From: an uncultured Clostridia bacterium
GTDB lineage: Bacteria > Bacillota > Clostridia > TANB77 > RGIG9151
NCBI GenBank assembly: GCA_934500865.1
Contig: CAKSUD010000011.1
Coordinates: forward strand, 1 to 32,440
DNA: 32,440 nucleotides
Direction of reading: 5' to 3'
The position numbers were made by a program, and so were the translations under genes. The notes under the pieces were generated by a model. It ran no database searches, had not been told where the DNA came from, and worked only from the letters and a program-made list of their open reading frames with translations. Shown here in pieces: positions 8,828 to 15,719 of this stretch (the first letter of the stretch is position 1; each line of letters opens with the position of its first letter).

Positions 8828-10096
8828 ATGATGTCAAAGTATTGGGATAAAAACATTGAATGTGCTAAAAGAGAAAAAATATTTGCTTTACAAAATAAAA
8901 GGTTTTTAAAACAATTAGAGCACGTTTATAAAAATTTGCCACACTATAGAGAAAAGTTAAAATATGAAAATGTTGAGATAAAGGATATAATATCTTTAAG
9001 AGATTTATATAAACTACCTTTTACTACCAAGGAAGACATCACTGATACTTATCCCTTTGGATTGTTTGCTGTCCCTAAAAAGGATATTATCAGGATACAC
9101 ACATCATCAGGCACAACGGGAAAGCCTAAGATTGTAGGATATACTCAAAAGGATATTGAAATGTGGCAAAGATGTTGTGCAAGGGCATTTACAGCAATAG
9201 GCGTCACTAAAAAGGATGTAGTACACATATCATACGGATATGGACTTTTTACTGGTGGCCTTGGAATTCATTATGGTTCTGAAATGGTTGGTGCTACGAC
9301 AGTTCCAGTAGGAACAGGTAATACCCAAAAACAAGCAATGTTAATTAATGATTTGGGTTCTACTTGCATTTGTTGTACACCATCATATGCGTTATTTTTA
9401 GCCGAGGAATTAGAGAAAATGTGTATACATGAAAATTCATTAAGAGTTGGTTTTTTAGGCGCTGAAGTTTGGACGGAAGAGATGAGAAAAGAGATCCAAA
9501 TAAGGTTGGGAATAAAAGCATATGATATATATGGCCTATCTGAAATTATGGGACCAGGAGTTGCATTTGAATGTGAATATCAAAATGGATTGCACATAAA
9601 TGAGGACAATTTTGTTGCAGAAATTATAGATCCAGATACATTACAAGTTTTAGGCGAAAATCAAAAGGGCGAGCTTGTAATAACTTGTATAACAAAAGAA
9701 GGATTCCCGTTAATTCGTTATAGAACGGGGGACATTTGTAGTATAACAAGTGAAAAATGCAAATGTGGACGTACGTTTATTAGAATGAGTAAAATAATTG
9801 GTAGAACAGACGACATGTGTATAATTCGAGGAGTAAATGTGTTCCCTAGTCAAATTGAGAGCGTTTTAATCAATTTTGGATACTCATCACCTAAATTTTA
9901 TCTTTACATTGATAGAATTAACAACAGAGACATTCTTGACATAGTTGTTCTAAAGGATGAAAGCATATTAAAGCGAGAGCAAGAAGTAAAAAAGTCTATA
10001 GAATCAGTTTTAGGGTTAAGTGTAAACATTAGATTTGTAGACAATTACGAAGTTGAAGAAGGAAAAATAAGAAAAGTGTTTGATAATAGAAAGTAA
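8828..10096 (+). CDS. PaaK-like phenylacetate/aryl-CoA ligase family protein
   Basis: This 422-residue protein has the compact PaaK architecture. The P-loop is HTSSGTTGKPK (91-101), followed by the PaaK-like ISYGYGLFTGG and GTGNTQKQ segments, YGLSEIMGPG in the core, RTGDICSI, and a C-terminal domain with the RGVNVFPSQIE hinge region. A CKCG pair near residue 313 is typical of the family. PaaK enzymes make aryl- or acyl-CoA from phenylacetate, indoleacetate or similar acids with ATP. It is the last gene of the cluster, 13 bases after the other ligase, and an inverted repeat follows at 10132. Two adjacent ATG codons (8828, 8831) follow AAAGGTGGTGG. It could be a stand-alone aryl-CoA ligase of amino-acid fermentation, but its tight spacing argues for a role in the same pathway as its neighbours. 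Confidence 0.85.
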   Translation: MMSKYWDKNIECAKREKIFALQNKRFLKQLEHVYKNLPHYREKLKYENVEIKDIISLRDLYKLPFTTKEDITDTYPFGLFAVPKKDIIRIHTSSGTTGKPKIVGYTQKDIEMWQRCCARAFTAIGVTKKDVVHISYGYGLFTGGLGIHYGSEMVGATTVPVGTGNTQKQAMLINDLGSTCICCTPSYALFLAEELEKMCIHENSLRVGFLGAEVWTEEMRKEIQIRLGIKAYDIYGLSEIMGPGVAFECEYQNGLHINEDNFVAEIIDPDTLQVLGENQKGELVITCITKEGFPLIRYRTGDICSITSEKCKCGRTFIRMSKIIGRTDDMCIIRGVNVFPSQIESVLINFGYSSPKFYLYIDRINNRDILDIVVLKDESILKREQEVKKSIESVLGLSVNIRFVDNYEVEEGKIRKVFDNRK

Positions 10097-10131
10097 TTTA
10101 TCTCCAAATGGGCACTTCAAAAATTAGAAAC

Positions 10132-10192
10132 AATTCAAGTCGTACAATCGTCTATTCTGGGCGGACGTACGGCTTGAATTTTATATATTTGT
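10132..10192 (+). terminator. Long hairpin ending the seven-gene cluster
   Basis: AATTCAAGTCGTAC (10132-10145) pairs with GTACGGCTTGAATT (10167-10180) over 14 positions with one G-U pair, around a 21-base loop. It is followed by TTATATATTT, a weak U-rich tail. Its place 35 bases after the PaaK-like stop makes a terminator the simplest reading. The imperfect tail and large loop leave room for another role. Confidence 0.6.
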
Positions 10193-10265
10193 CCTTCTTT
10201 GGGAATGAATTATGAAAAGTAGAAATTATATTAATTTAGATTTTGAAAAAAATACAAAAAAACTA

Positions 10266-10294
10266 TTGACATTTAATATAGAAGGTGGTATTTT
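10266..10294 (+). promoter_or_regulatory. Sigma-A promoter of the hrcA operon
   Basis: TTGACA (10266-10271), a 17-base spacer and TATTTT (10289-10294). The predicted transcription start falls near 10301, just before the CIRCE operator, so bound HrcA would block RNA polymerase. Confidence 0.75.
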
Positions 10295-10305
10295 TAATCT
10301 TGAAA

Positions 10306-10332
10306 TTAGCACTCGAACCTAAAGAGTGCTAA
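10306..10332 (+). promoter_or_regulatory. CIRCE operator (HrcA binding site)
   Basis: TTAGCACTC (10306-10314), nine bases, then GAGTGCTAA (10324-10332). This is a perfect match to the CIRCE inverted repeat that HrcA binds to repress chaperone operons. It sits between the promoter and hrcA. I found no second copy in the window. Confidence 0.97.
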
Positions 10333-10353
10333 TCGAGAAAAAAGGTGAGAAAA

Positions 10354-11031
10354 ATGTTTCTTGATGATAGGAAAAAGCGTATATTACAAGCTATTGTAGA
10401 TTATTATTTAGATAATGCGGAACCTATTGCCTCGAAAATTATTGCCAATGATTACGGACTAGAGCTTAGTTCAGCTACTATCCGAAATGAAATGGCTGAA
10501 ATGGAAGAAATGGGGCTGATAGAAAAACCGCATACATCTTCCGGACGAATTCCATCTGACCTAGGATACAGATACTATGTAGATGATATAATGGATGTAG
10601 ATAAAGTAGATGAAAAAGAAATAGTGAAGGTATTAGATAGCGTAAATAAAGGCGATAAAGATATTCTTCAAGCCGTTTCTATGGCGTTATCCGGTGCTAC
10701 ACATTATACCTCGATTTCATTAGATGATGACACCATGTTCTTATATGGAAGAAATAATGTATTTGATTATCCTGAGTTTAATGATGTGGAAAGTCTAAAA
10801 AAGTTTATGTATTTGCTTGAAGAAGAGGAACTGATAAGGGAAGTTATTTCCAAGTCACACGGTCCGGATATAACTGTAAAGATAGGAAAAGAAAACACAC
10901 TAGAACAGATGCAAGATTATAGTTTAATTACATTTTCTTATCAAGACAAAGGAGATATTGCGATAGTTGGACCAAGACGTATGGATTATAGCAAAGTTAT
11001 TGGTTATATTAAATATTTGTTGGAGAGTTAA
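10354..11031 (+). CDS. hrcA: Heat-shock repressor HrcA, unusually short
   Basis: HrcA represses the chaperone operon by binding CIRCE, and GroEL modulates its activity in known systems. This copy has 225 residues against about 340 usually. The N-terminal winged helix is intact (1 to about 75; SSATIRNEMAEMEEMG and TSSGRIPSDLGYRYYVD). The C-terminal family signatures are present: DYPEFNDVESLK, KIGKEN, SLITFSY and GPRRMDYSKVI. The central region between LSGATHYTSI and MFLYGRNNVFDYPEF is only a few residues long, so about 110 residues that normally form part of the GAF-like core and the inserted dimerising domain are missing. The frame is unbroken. I chose the ATG at 10354, just after AAAGGTGAG; a GTG at 10345 lies inside that ribosome site. 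It is the first gene of the operon. Confidence 0.93.
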   Translation: MFLDDRKKRILQAIVDYYLDNAEPIASKIIANDYGLELSSATIRNEMAEMEEMGLIEKPHTSSGRIPSDLGYRYYVDDIMDVDKVDEKEIVKVLDSVNKGDKDILQAVSMALSGATHYTSISLDDDTMFLYGRNNVFDYPEFNDVESLKKFMYLLEEEELIREVISKSHGPDITVKIGKENTLEQMQDYSLITFSYQDKGDIAIVGPRRMDYSKVIGYIKYLLES

Positions 11032-11052
11032 AATACCTAAGGAGGTTATAAA

Positions 11053-11547
11053 ATGGAAGAAACACAAGAAAAAGAAGTGCTTCAAAGCGAAGCTCAAAAA
11101 GAAGAAAAAGAGGTAAACGCTTTAGCAGAAGAATATTATGCACAACTTCAACGTGTAATGGCCGATTTTGATAATTACAGGAAGAGGGTTGCTAAAGAAA
11201 AAGATTCGTTGTATTCTTTAATTTCAGCTGAACTTATTACAGAATTCTTACCTGTTTTAGATACTCTTGAGAAAAGCGCAAGTTCAATTGGCGGAGATGA
11301 TGAAACTTCAAAGGCTTGGAGAGACGGAATTCAACTTGTATGCAGACAATTTGATGATGTATTAAAGAAATTGGGTGCAGAAGAAATAAAAGCAGTTGGA
11401 GAAACGTTCGACCCTAACTTGCACGATGCAGTAATGCACGTGGAAGATGAAAACTTTGGAGAAAACACTATTTCTAAAGAACTTAAAAAAGGGTATAAAT
11501 TAAAAGATAGAATTATCCGCCACAGTATGGTAGTTGTGGCAAACTAA
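11053..11547 (+). CDS. grpE: Nucleotide exchange factor GrpE
   Basis: GrpE releases ADP from DnaK. This 164-residue protein has an acidic, Glu/Lys-rich N terminus, then a long helix (about 20-75) with ADFDNYRKRVAKEKDS. The C-terminal beta domain carries the family signature GETFDPNLHDAVMHVED and ends near KLKDRIIRHSMVVVAN. Length is slightly below the usual 180-200, mainly through a short N terminus. It follows hrcA by 21 bases with a strong AAGGAGGT site and should be co-transcribed under CIRCE control. Confidence 0.97.
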   Translation: MEETQEKEVLQSEAQKEEKEVNALAEEYYAQLQRVMADFDNYRKRVAKEKDSLYSLISAELITEFLPVLDTLEKSASSIGGDDETSKAWRDGIQLVCRQFDDVLKKLGAEEIKAVGETFDPNLHDAVMHVEDENFGENTISKELKKGYKLKDRIIRHSMVVVAN

Positions 11548-11593
11548 AATGTTAAAAATTTAATGTATTGATAGAGAAAGGAAGAGAAGTATT

Positions 11594-13447
11594 ATGTCAA
11601 AGATTATAGGTATTGATTTAGGAACAACTAATTCATGTGTTGCAGTTATGGAGGGTGGTAACCCAGTAGTTATAGCAAATGCAGAAGGTTCAAGAACTAC
11701 ACCGTCTGTTGTTGCATTTGCAAAGAATGGTGAAAGATTAGCAGGTCAAATCGCAAAAAGACAAGCGGTTACAAACCCTGCAAGAACAATTATTTCAATA
11801 AAGAGAGATATGGGAACAGACAGAAGAATTGATATTGATGGCAAGAAATATTCTCCACAAGAAATTTCAGCTATGATTCTTCAAAAATTAAAAGCAGACG
11901 CTGAAAGTTATTTAGGAGAACAAGTAACACAAGCCGTTATAACAGTTCCAGCATACTTTAGTGATGCTCAAAGACAAGCAACTAAGGATGCAGGTAAAAT
12001 TGCAGGTTTGGAAGTATTAAGAATTATAAACGAACCAACAGCAGCAGCTTTAGCTTATGGTTTCGATAAAGAAAAAGAACAAAAAGTAATGGTTTATGAC
12101 CTTGGCGGTGGTACATTCGATGTATCTATTTTGGAAATTGGTGAAGGCGTATTGGAAGTTTTAGCTACAAGCGGTAACAACAGACTTGGCGGTGATGACT
12201 TCGATAATAGAGTTATTGATTATTTAGTAGAAACATTTAAGAAAGAAAACGGAATTGATTTAAGAACAGATAGTATGGCAATGCAAAGATTAAAAGAAGC
12301 TGCTGAAAAGGCTAAGATTGAGCTATCTGGTGTAATGAGTGCTAATGTAAACTTACCATTCATTACAGCTAATGAATCCGGACCTAAGCACTTGGATGTT
12401 GACTTAACAAGAGCTAAATTTGAAGATTTAATTAGAGATTTAGTTGAATCTACATCTGGCCCTGTTAACCAAGCATTAAAAGATGCAGGACTTACAGCAA
12501 ACGATTTGGATAAAGTTCTTTTAGTTGGTGGTTCTACAAGAGTTCCAATGGTAGAAGAATTAGTTAAGAAATTAACAGGCAAAGAACCATACAAGGGTAT
12601 TAACCCTGATGAATGTGTTGCAGTTGGTGCTGCTATTCAAGCCGGAGTTTTAGCCGGAGATGTTAAAGACTTATTATTACTTGATGTTGCTCCATTGTCT
12701 TTAGGTATTGAAACTTATGGTGGTGTATTCACAAAGTTAATTGAAAGAAATACAACAATTCCTACAAAGAAGAGCCAAGTATTCTCAACAGCCGCAGATG
12801 GTCAAACAAGTGTTGAAGTTCATGTATTACAAGGTGAAAGAGAAATGGCTGCATACAATAAGACATTAGGTAGATTCCAACTTACAGGAATTCCTGCTGC
12901 GCCTCGTGGAGTACCACAAATTGAAGTAACATTTGATATTGATGCTAACGGTATCGTTCACGTATCTGCAAAGGATATGGGAACAGGTAACGAACAAAAT
13001 ATCACAATTACTGCAAGTTCAAACTTAAGTGATGCTGATATTGATAAGGCTGTTAAAGAAGCTGAACAATATGCAGAGGAAGATAAGAAGAAGAAGAAAG
13101 AAGCAGAAGCTAGAAACAATGCTGATTCAGTTGTTTACAACAGTGAAAAGACATTAAGAGAACTTGGAGACAAGATTTCTGCTGAAGAAAAGTCTAAGAT
13201 TGAAGAAGAAATTAGTAATACTAAAAAAGCTTTGGAAGGAAATGACGTTGACGCAATCAATGCAGCAGCTGAAAAGTTAACTACTGCTTTCTATAGTGTT
13301 TCTGAAAAATTATATCAACAAGCATCTGCTAATGGCCAAGCAGCAGCCGGTCAAGCTACTGCCGGAGCAACAGAAAATACAAATTCAAATGACAATGTTG
13401 TTGATGCAGACTATAATGTTGTTGAAGATGACAACAATAACAAGTAA
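11594..13447 (+). CDS. dnaK: Chaperone DnaK (Hsp70)
   Basis: This ATP-driven chaperone binds exposed hydrophobic peptides. The 617-residue protein has a complete nucleotide-binding domain (IGIDLGTTNSCVAV at 4, VPAYFSDAQRQATKDAG, NEPTAAALAYG, VYDLGGGTFDVSI, LVGGSTRVP), the linker VKDLLLLDVAPLSLGIE, the substrate domain and a helical lid. The Ala/Gly/Gln-rich tail ends in an acidic, Asn-rich stretch. It lacks the roughly 24-residue insertion in the first lobe seen in proteobacterial DnaK, as is normal for Gram-positives. Translation begins at 11594 after GAAAGGAAGAG. Cytoplasmic. Confidence 0.99.
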   Translation: MSKIIGIDLGTTNSCVAVMEGGNPVVIANAEGSRTTPSVVAFAKNGERLAGQIAKRQAVTNPARTIISIKRDMGTDRRIDIDGKKYSPQEISAMILQKLKADAESYLGEQVTQAVITVPAYFSDAQRQATKDAGKIAGLEVLRIINEPTAAALAYGFDKEKEQKVMVYDLGGGTFDVSILEIGEGVLEVLATSGNNRLGGDDFDNRVIDYLVETFKKENGIDLRTDSMAMQRLKEAAEKAKIELSGVMSANVNLPFITANESGPKHLDVDLTRAKFEDLIRDLVESTSGPVNQALKDAGLTANDLDKVLLVGGSTRVPMVEELVKKLTGKEPYKGINPDECVAVGAAIQAGVLAGDVKDLLLLDVAPLSLGIETYGGVFTKLIERNTTIPTKKSQVFSTAADGQTSVEVHVLQGEREMAAYNKTLGRFQLTGIPAAPRGVPQIEVTFDIDANGIVHVSAKDMGTGNEQNITITASSNLSDADIDKAVKEAEQYAEEDKKKKKEAEARNNADSVVYNSEKTLRELGDKISAEEKSKIEEEISNTKKALEGNDVDAINAAAEKLTTAFYSVSEKLYQQASANGQAAAGQATAGATENTNSNDNVVDADYNVVEDDNNNK

Positions 13448-13466
13448 ATTTTAGGAGCGTTAAATA

Positions 13467-14645
13467 ATGGCTAAAGATTTATATGAAGTTTTAGGATTAA
13501 CTAAAACTGCAACAGATGATGAGATAAAAAAGGCATATAGAAAACTAGCTAAACAGTATCACCCGGACTTAAACCCGGGTGATAAAACTGCTGAGGCAAA
13601 GTTTAAAGAAATTAATGAAGCTTACGAAGTTTTAAGTGACCCAAAGAAAAAAGCTAATTATGACCAATTCGGAACTGCAGATCCTATGGGTGGCGGAGGT
13701 GCCGGAGGTTTTAACGGCTTTAATGGATTTAGTGGATTCTCCGGAGGCTTTAATGGTTCCGGCTTTGAATTTACTGGAGGCTTTGGGGGAATTAATGACA
13801 TCTTTGAAGAACTATTTAATGGTGGCTCAGGAAGTAGAGCTACGTCTACTAATGGTCCTAAAAGAGGTGCGACAATTTCAACGGTAATAGATCTTTCATT
13901 CGAAGAAGCAGCAAAGGGTGTTACAAAAGAAATCGAAATAGAAAGATTAGTAAAGTGTGAAACTTGTAATGGAACTGGTGCTAAACCTGGTACAAATGTT
14001 AAGACTTGTAGTGCTTGTAATGGAACGGGTCAAGTAACAAGTTTCCAAAACACTATTCTAGGAAGAATTCAAACATCTCGTCCTTGCCAAACTTGTCGAG
14101 GAGAAGGAACAATAATTGAACAACCTTGTCCGACTTGCCGTGGCAAGAAGAATGTAAAGAAGAAAATAAGAATTAAAGCACAAATTCCTGCCGGAATAGA
14201 TAATGGTCAAACAATATCTCTTCAAGGTCAAGGCCAACCTGGTGAAAAGGGTGGACCAAACGGAGATTTGCATATTAAAGTAAGAGTTGCACCACATAAG
14301 CTCTTTAAGAGAGACGGCAATAACTTATACTGCGATATCCCAATTACATTTGTTCAAGCGACAGTTGGAGCTGTTATAGAAGTGCCTACATTAAACGGTA
14401 AGATTAAATTTGACTTGCCGGAAGGAACTCAACCAGGAACTAAGTTTAGGTTGAGAGGAAGAGGAATAAAAGATGTAAATGGGTATGGTGTAGGTGATAT
14501 GTACATTACAGTTAACGTAGAAGTGCCAAAGCATCTTAATACCGAGCAAAAGAAAGCGTTAAATAATTTCGCTGAGTTATGTGGCGAAGACGCATACGAA
14601 ACAAGAAAAAGCTTTTTTGATAGTATGAAAGAAATATTTAAATAA
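13467..14645 (+). CDS. dnaJ: Chaperone DnaJ (Hsp40)
   Basis: DnaJ delivers substrates to DnaK and stimulates its ATPase. The 392-residue protein has a J-domain (1-70, HPD at 32-34), a long Gly/Phe region (about 73-125), a zinc region with four repeats (CETCNGTG, CSACNGTG, CQTCRGEG, CPTCRGKK) and C-terminal substrate domains. The last repeat ends in KK rather than the canonical glycine, but all eight zinc cysteines are present. It begins 19 bases after dnaK with AGGAG and is the last gene of the operon, followed at once by a strong terminator. Confidence 0.98.
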   Translation: MAKDLYEVLGLTKTATDDEIKKAYRKLAKQYHPDLNPGDKTAEAKFKEINEAYEVLSDPKKKANYDQFGTADPMGGGGAGGFNGFNGFSGFSGGFNGSGFEFTGGFGGINDIFEELFNGGSGSRATSTNGPKRGATISTVIDLSFEEAAKGVTKEIEIERLVKCETCNGTGAKPGTNVKTCSACNGTGQVTSFQNTILGRIQTSRPCQTCRGEGTIIEQPCPTCRGKKNVKKKIRIKAQIPAGIDNGQTISLQGQGQPGEKGGPNGDLHIKVRVAPHKLFKRDGNNLYCDIPITFVQATVGAVIEVPTLNGKIKFDLPEGTQPGTKFRLRGRGIKDVNGYGVGDMYITVNVEVPKHLNTEQKKALNNFAELCGEDAYETRKSFFDSMKEIFK

Positions 14646-14651
14646 TGTAAG

Positions 14652-14686
14652 GAGGCTGTAAGAATGAATTTTACAGCCTCTTTTTT
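14652..14686 (+). terminator. Rho-independent terminator of the hrcA-dnaJ operon
   Basis: GAGGCTGTAA (14652-14661) and TTACAGCCTC (14671-14680) form a perfect 10-bp stem with a 9-base loop, followed by six T residues. It lies six bases after the dnaJ stop codon. Confidence 0.93.
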
Positions 14687-14697
14687 GCTTAAAACAC

Positions 14698-14726
14698 TTG
14701 ATTTTAAATTGAAGCTGTGCTATACT
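14698..14726 (+). promoter_or_regulatory. Strong extended -10 promoter of rpsB
   Basis: TTGATT (14698-14703), 17 bases, TATACT (14721-14726), with TGC immediately before the -10 as an extended element. The predicted start near 14733 gives a leader of about 100 bases before rpsB. Confidence 0.85.
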
Positions 14727-14746
14727 ATTCAAGGAAAAAATTCACA

Positions 14747-14806
14747 CATACTTAGAAACCACTAATGGTGCTGACTTTGTCAGTTAGTGAATGTAACTTA
14801 AGTATG
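14747..14806 (+). promoter_or_regulatory. Nested-hairpin leader RNA of rpsB, candidate S2 autoregulatory site
   Basis: Three nested helices are visible: CATACTTA/TAAGTATG (14747-14754 with 14799-14806), CACTAA/TTAGTG (14760-14765 with 14784-14789) and CTGAC/GTCAG (14771-14775 with 14779-14783, three-base loop). The third helix stacks directly on the second. The element ends shortly before the AAGGAGG site. Ribosomal protein leaders of this kind often bind the encoded protein; binding by S2 is my inference. Confidence 0.55.
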
Positions 14807-14834
14807 GAGGGAAAACCAAAAGGAGGAAAAATAA

Positions 14835-15569
14835 ATGTCAGTTATTGCAATGAAAGCCTTACTTGAGGCTGGTGTACACTTTGGTCACCAAACAAGAAGA
14901 TGGAATCCTAAAATGGCTGAATATATCTTTACAGCTAGAAACGGAATCTACATTATCGATTTACAAAAAACATCTAAGAAGGTTGATGAAGCTCATGCTT
15001 TCATTAAATCTATCGCAGAAGAAGGAAAGTCAGTTCTTTTCGTAGGAACTAAGAAGCAAGCTCAAGACGCTATTAAAGAAGAAGCTGAAAGATGCGGAAT
15101 GTACTACGTTAACCAAAGATGGTTAGGTGGTATGCTTACAAACTTTAAGACAATTAGAAAGAGAATCGAACGTCTTAAAGAATTAGAAAGAATGTCTGAA
15201 GACGGAACATTCGATGTACTTCCTAAGAAAGAAGTTATAGAATTAAAGGGAGAAATGGAAAAGTTAGAAAAGAACCTTGGAGGAATTAAAGAAATGAAGA
15301 AACTTCCAGGAGCTTTATTTATCGTTGACCCTAAGAAAGAACATATCGCAGTATTAGAAGCTAGAAAGTTAAACATTCCTATCGTAGGTATTGTTGATAC
15401 TAACTGTGATCCTGATGATACAGACTATGTTATTCCTGCTAACGACGATGCAATCCGTGCCGTAAAACTTATTGCTGGTGCTATGGCTGATGGTATCATT
15501 GAAGTTAACCAAGGAGAAGTTAAAGAAACTGCAACTGAAGCAACAGAAGAAGCTCCAGTTCAAGAATAA
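14835..15569 (+). CDS. rpsB: 30S ribosomal protein S2
   Basis: S2 binds the head-body junction of the 30S subunit and is needed for S1 or mRNA engagement. The 244-residue protein shows the family landmarks VHFGHQTRRWNPKM near the N terminus, NGIYIIDLQKT, FVGTKKQAQ, YVNQRWLGGMLTNFKTI, PGALFIVDPKKE and VGIVDTNCDPD. The last 20 residues are Glu/Ala/Thr-rich, as often in S2. A clear AAAAGGAGG site precedes the ATG. Coding uses many GAA/AAG/GTT/CTT codons, as expected for a highly expressed gene. tsf follows, giving the conserved rpsB-tsf pair. Confidence 0.99.
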   Translation: MSVIAMKALLEAGVHFGHQTRRWNPKMAEYIFTARNGIYIIDLQKTSKKVDEAHAFIKSIAEEGKSVLFVGTKKQAQDAIKEEAERCGMYYVNQRWLGGMLTNFKTIRKRIERLKELERMSEDGTFDVLPKKEVIELKGEMEKLEKNLGGIKEMKKLPGALFIVDPKKEHIAVLEARKLNIPIVGIVDTNCDPDDTDYVIPANDDAIRAVKLIAGAMADGIIEVNQGEVKETATEATEEAPVQE

Positions 15570-15590
15570 TTTAATATAGTTTCCGAATTG

Positions 15591-15628
15591 AAAAGGAACA
15601 AGAGAAATTACTTTTCCTTGTTCCTTTT
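15591..15628 (+). terminator. rpsB-tsf intergenic attenuator/terminator hairpin
   Basis: AAAAGGAACAAG (15591-15602) pairs perfectly with CTTGTTCCTTTT (15617-15628) around a 14-base loop. The T-run belongs to the stem and only ATTG follows, so termination is probably partial, which would lower tsf relative to rpsB. Confidence 0.6.
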
Positions 15629-15629
15629 A

Positions 15630-15706
15630 TTGTGAAATAAAAAAGATTCACAAGACTCGTCATCGACGATTGGTGTGGCTCTTATTTTCAAAAAAATAAA
15701 AATAAG
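15630..15706 (+). promoter_or_regulatory. Three further small hairpins leading into the tsf ribosome site
   Basis: TTGTGAA/TTCACAA (15630-15636 with 15647-15653), TCGTC/GACGA (15657-15661 with 15665-15669) and CTTATTTT/AAAATAAG (15681-15688 with 15699-15706). The last stem ends on the first G of the GGAG ribosome site at 15706-15709, so it may influence tsf translation. Each stem is short and A/T-rich, so individual support is modest. Confidence 0.4.
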
Positions 15707-15719
15707 GAGTGGTAAAATA

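Noticed and set aside
10108..10218. Short ORF (about 36 codons) in the gap before hrcA
   Set aside because: No ribosome binding site and it runs across the hairpin at 10132-10180; composition looks non-coding.
13636..13887. 83-codon frame inside dnaJ
   Set aside because: It is a frame-shifted reading of the Gly/Phe-rich repeat region of dnaJ, with no independent start signal.
14664..14765. 33-codon ORF beginning MNFTASFLLK with an AAGGAGG site right before it
   Set aside because: The apparent ribosome site is the 5' arm of the dnaJ terminator and the ORF runs through the terminator and the rpsB promoter; no family resemblance.
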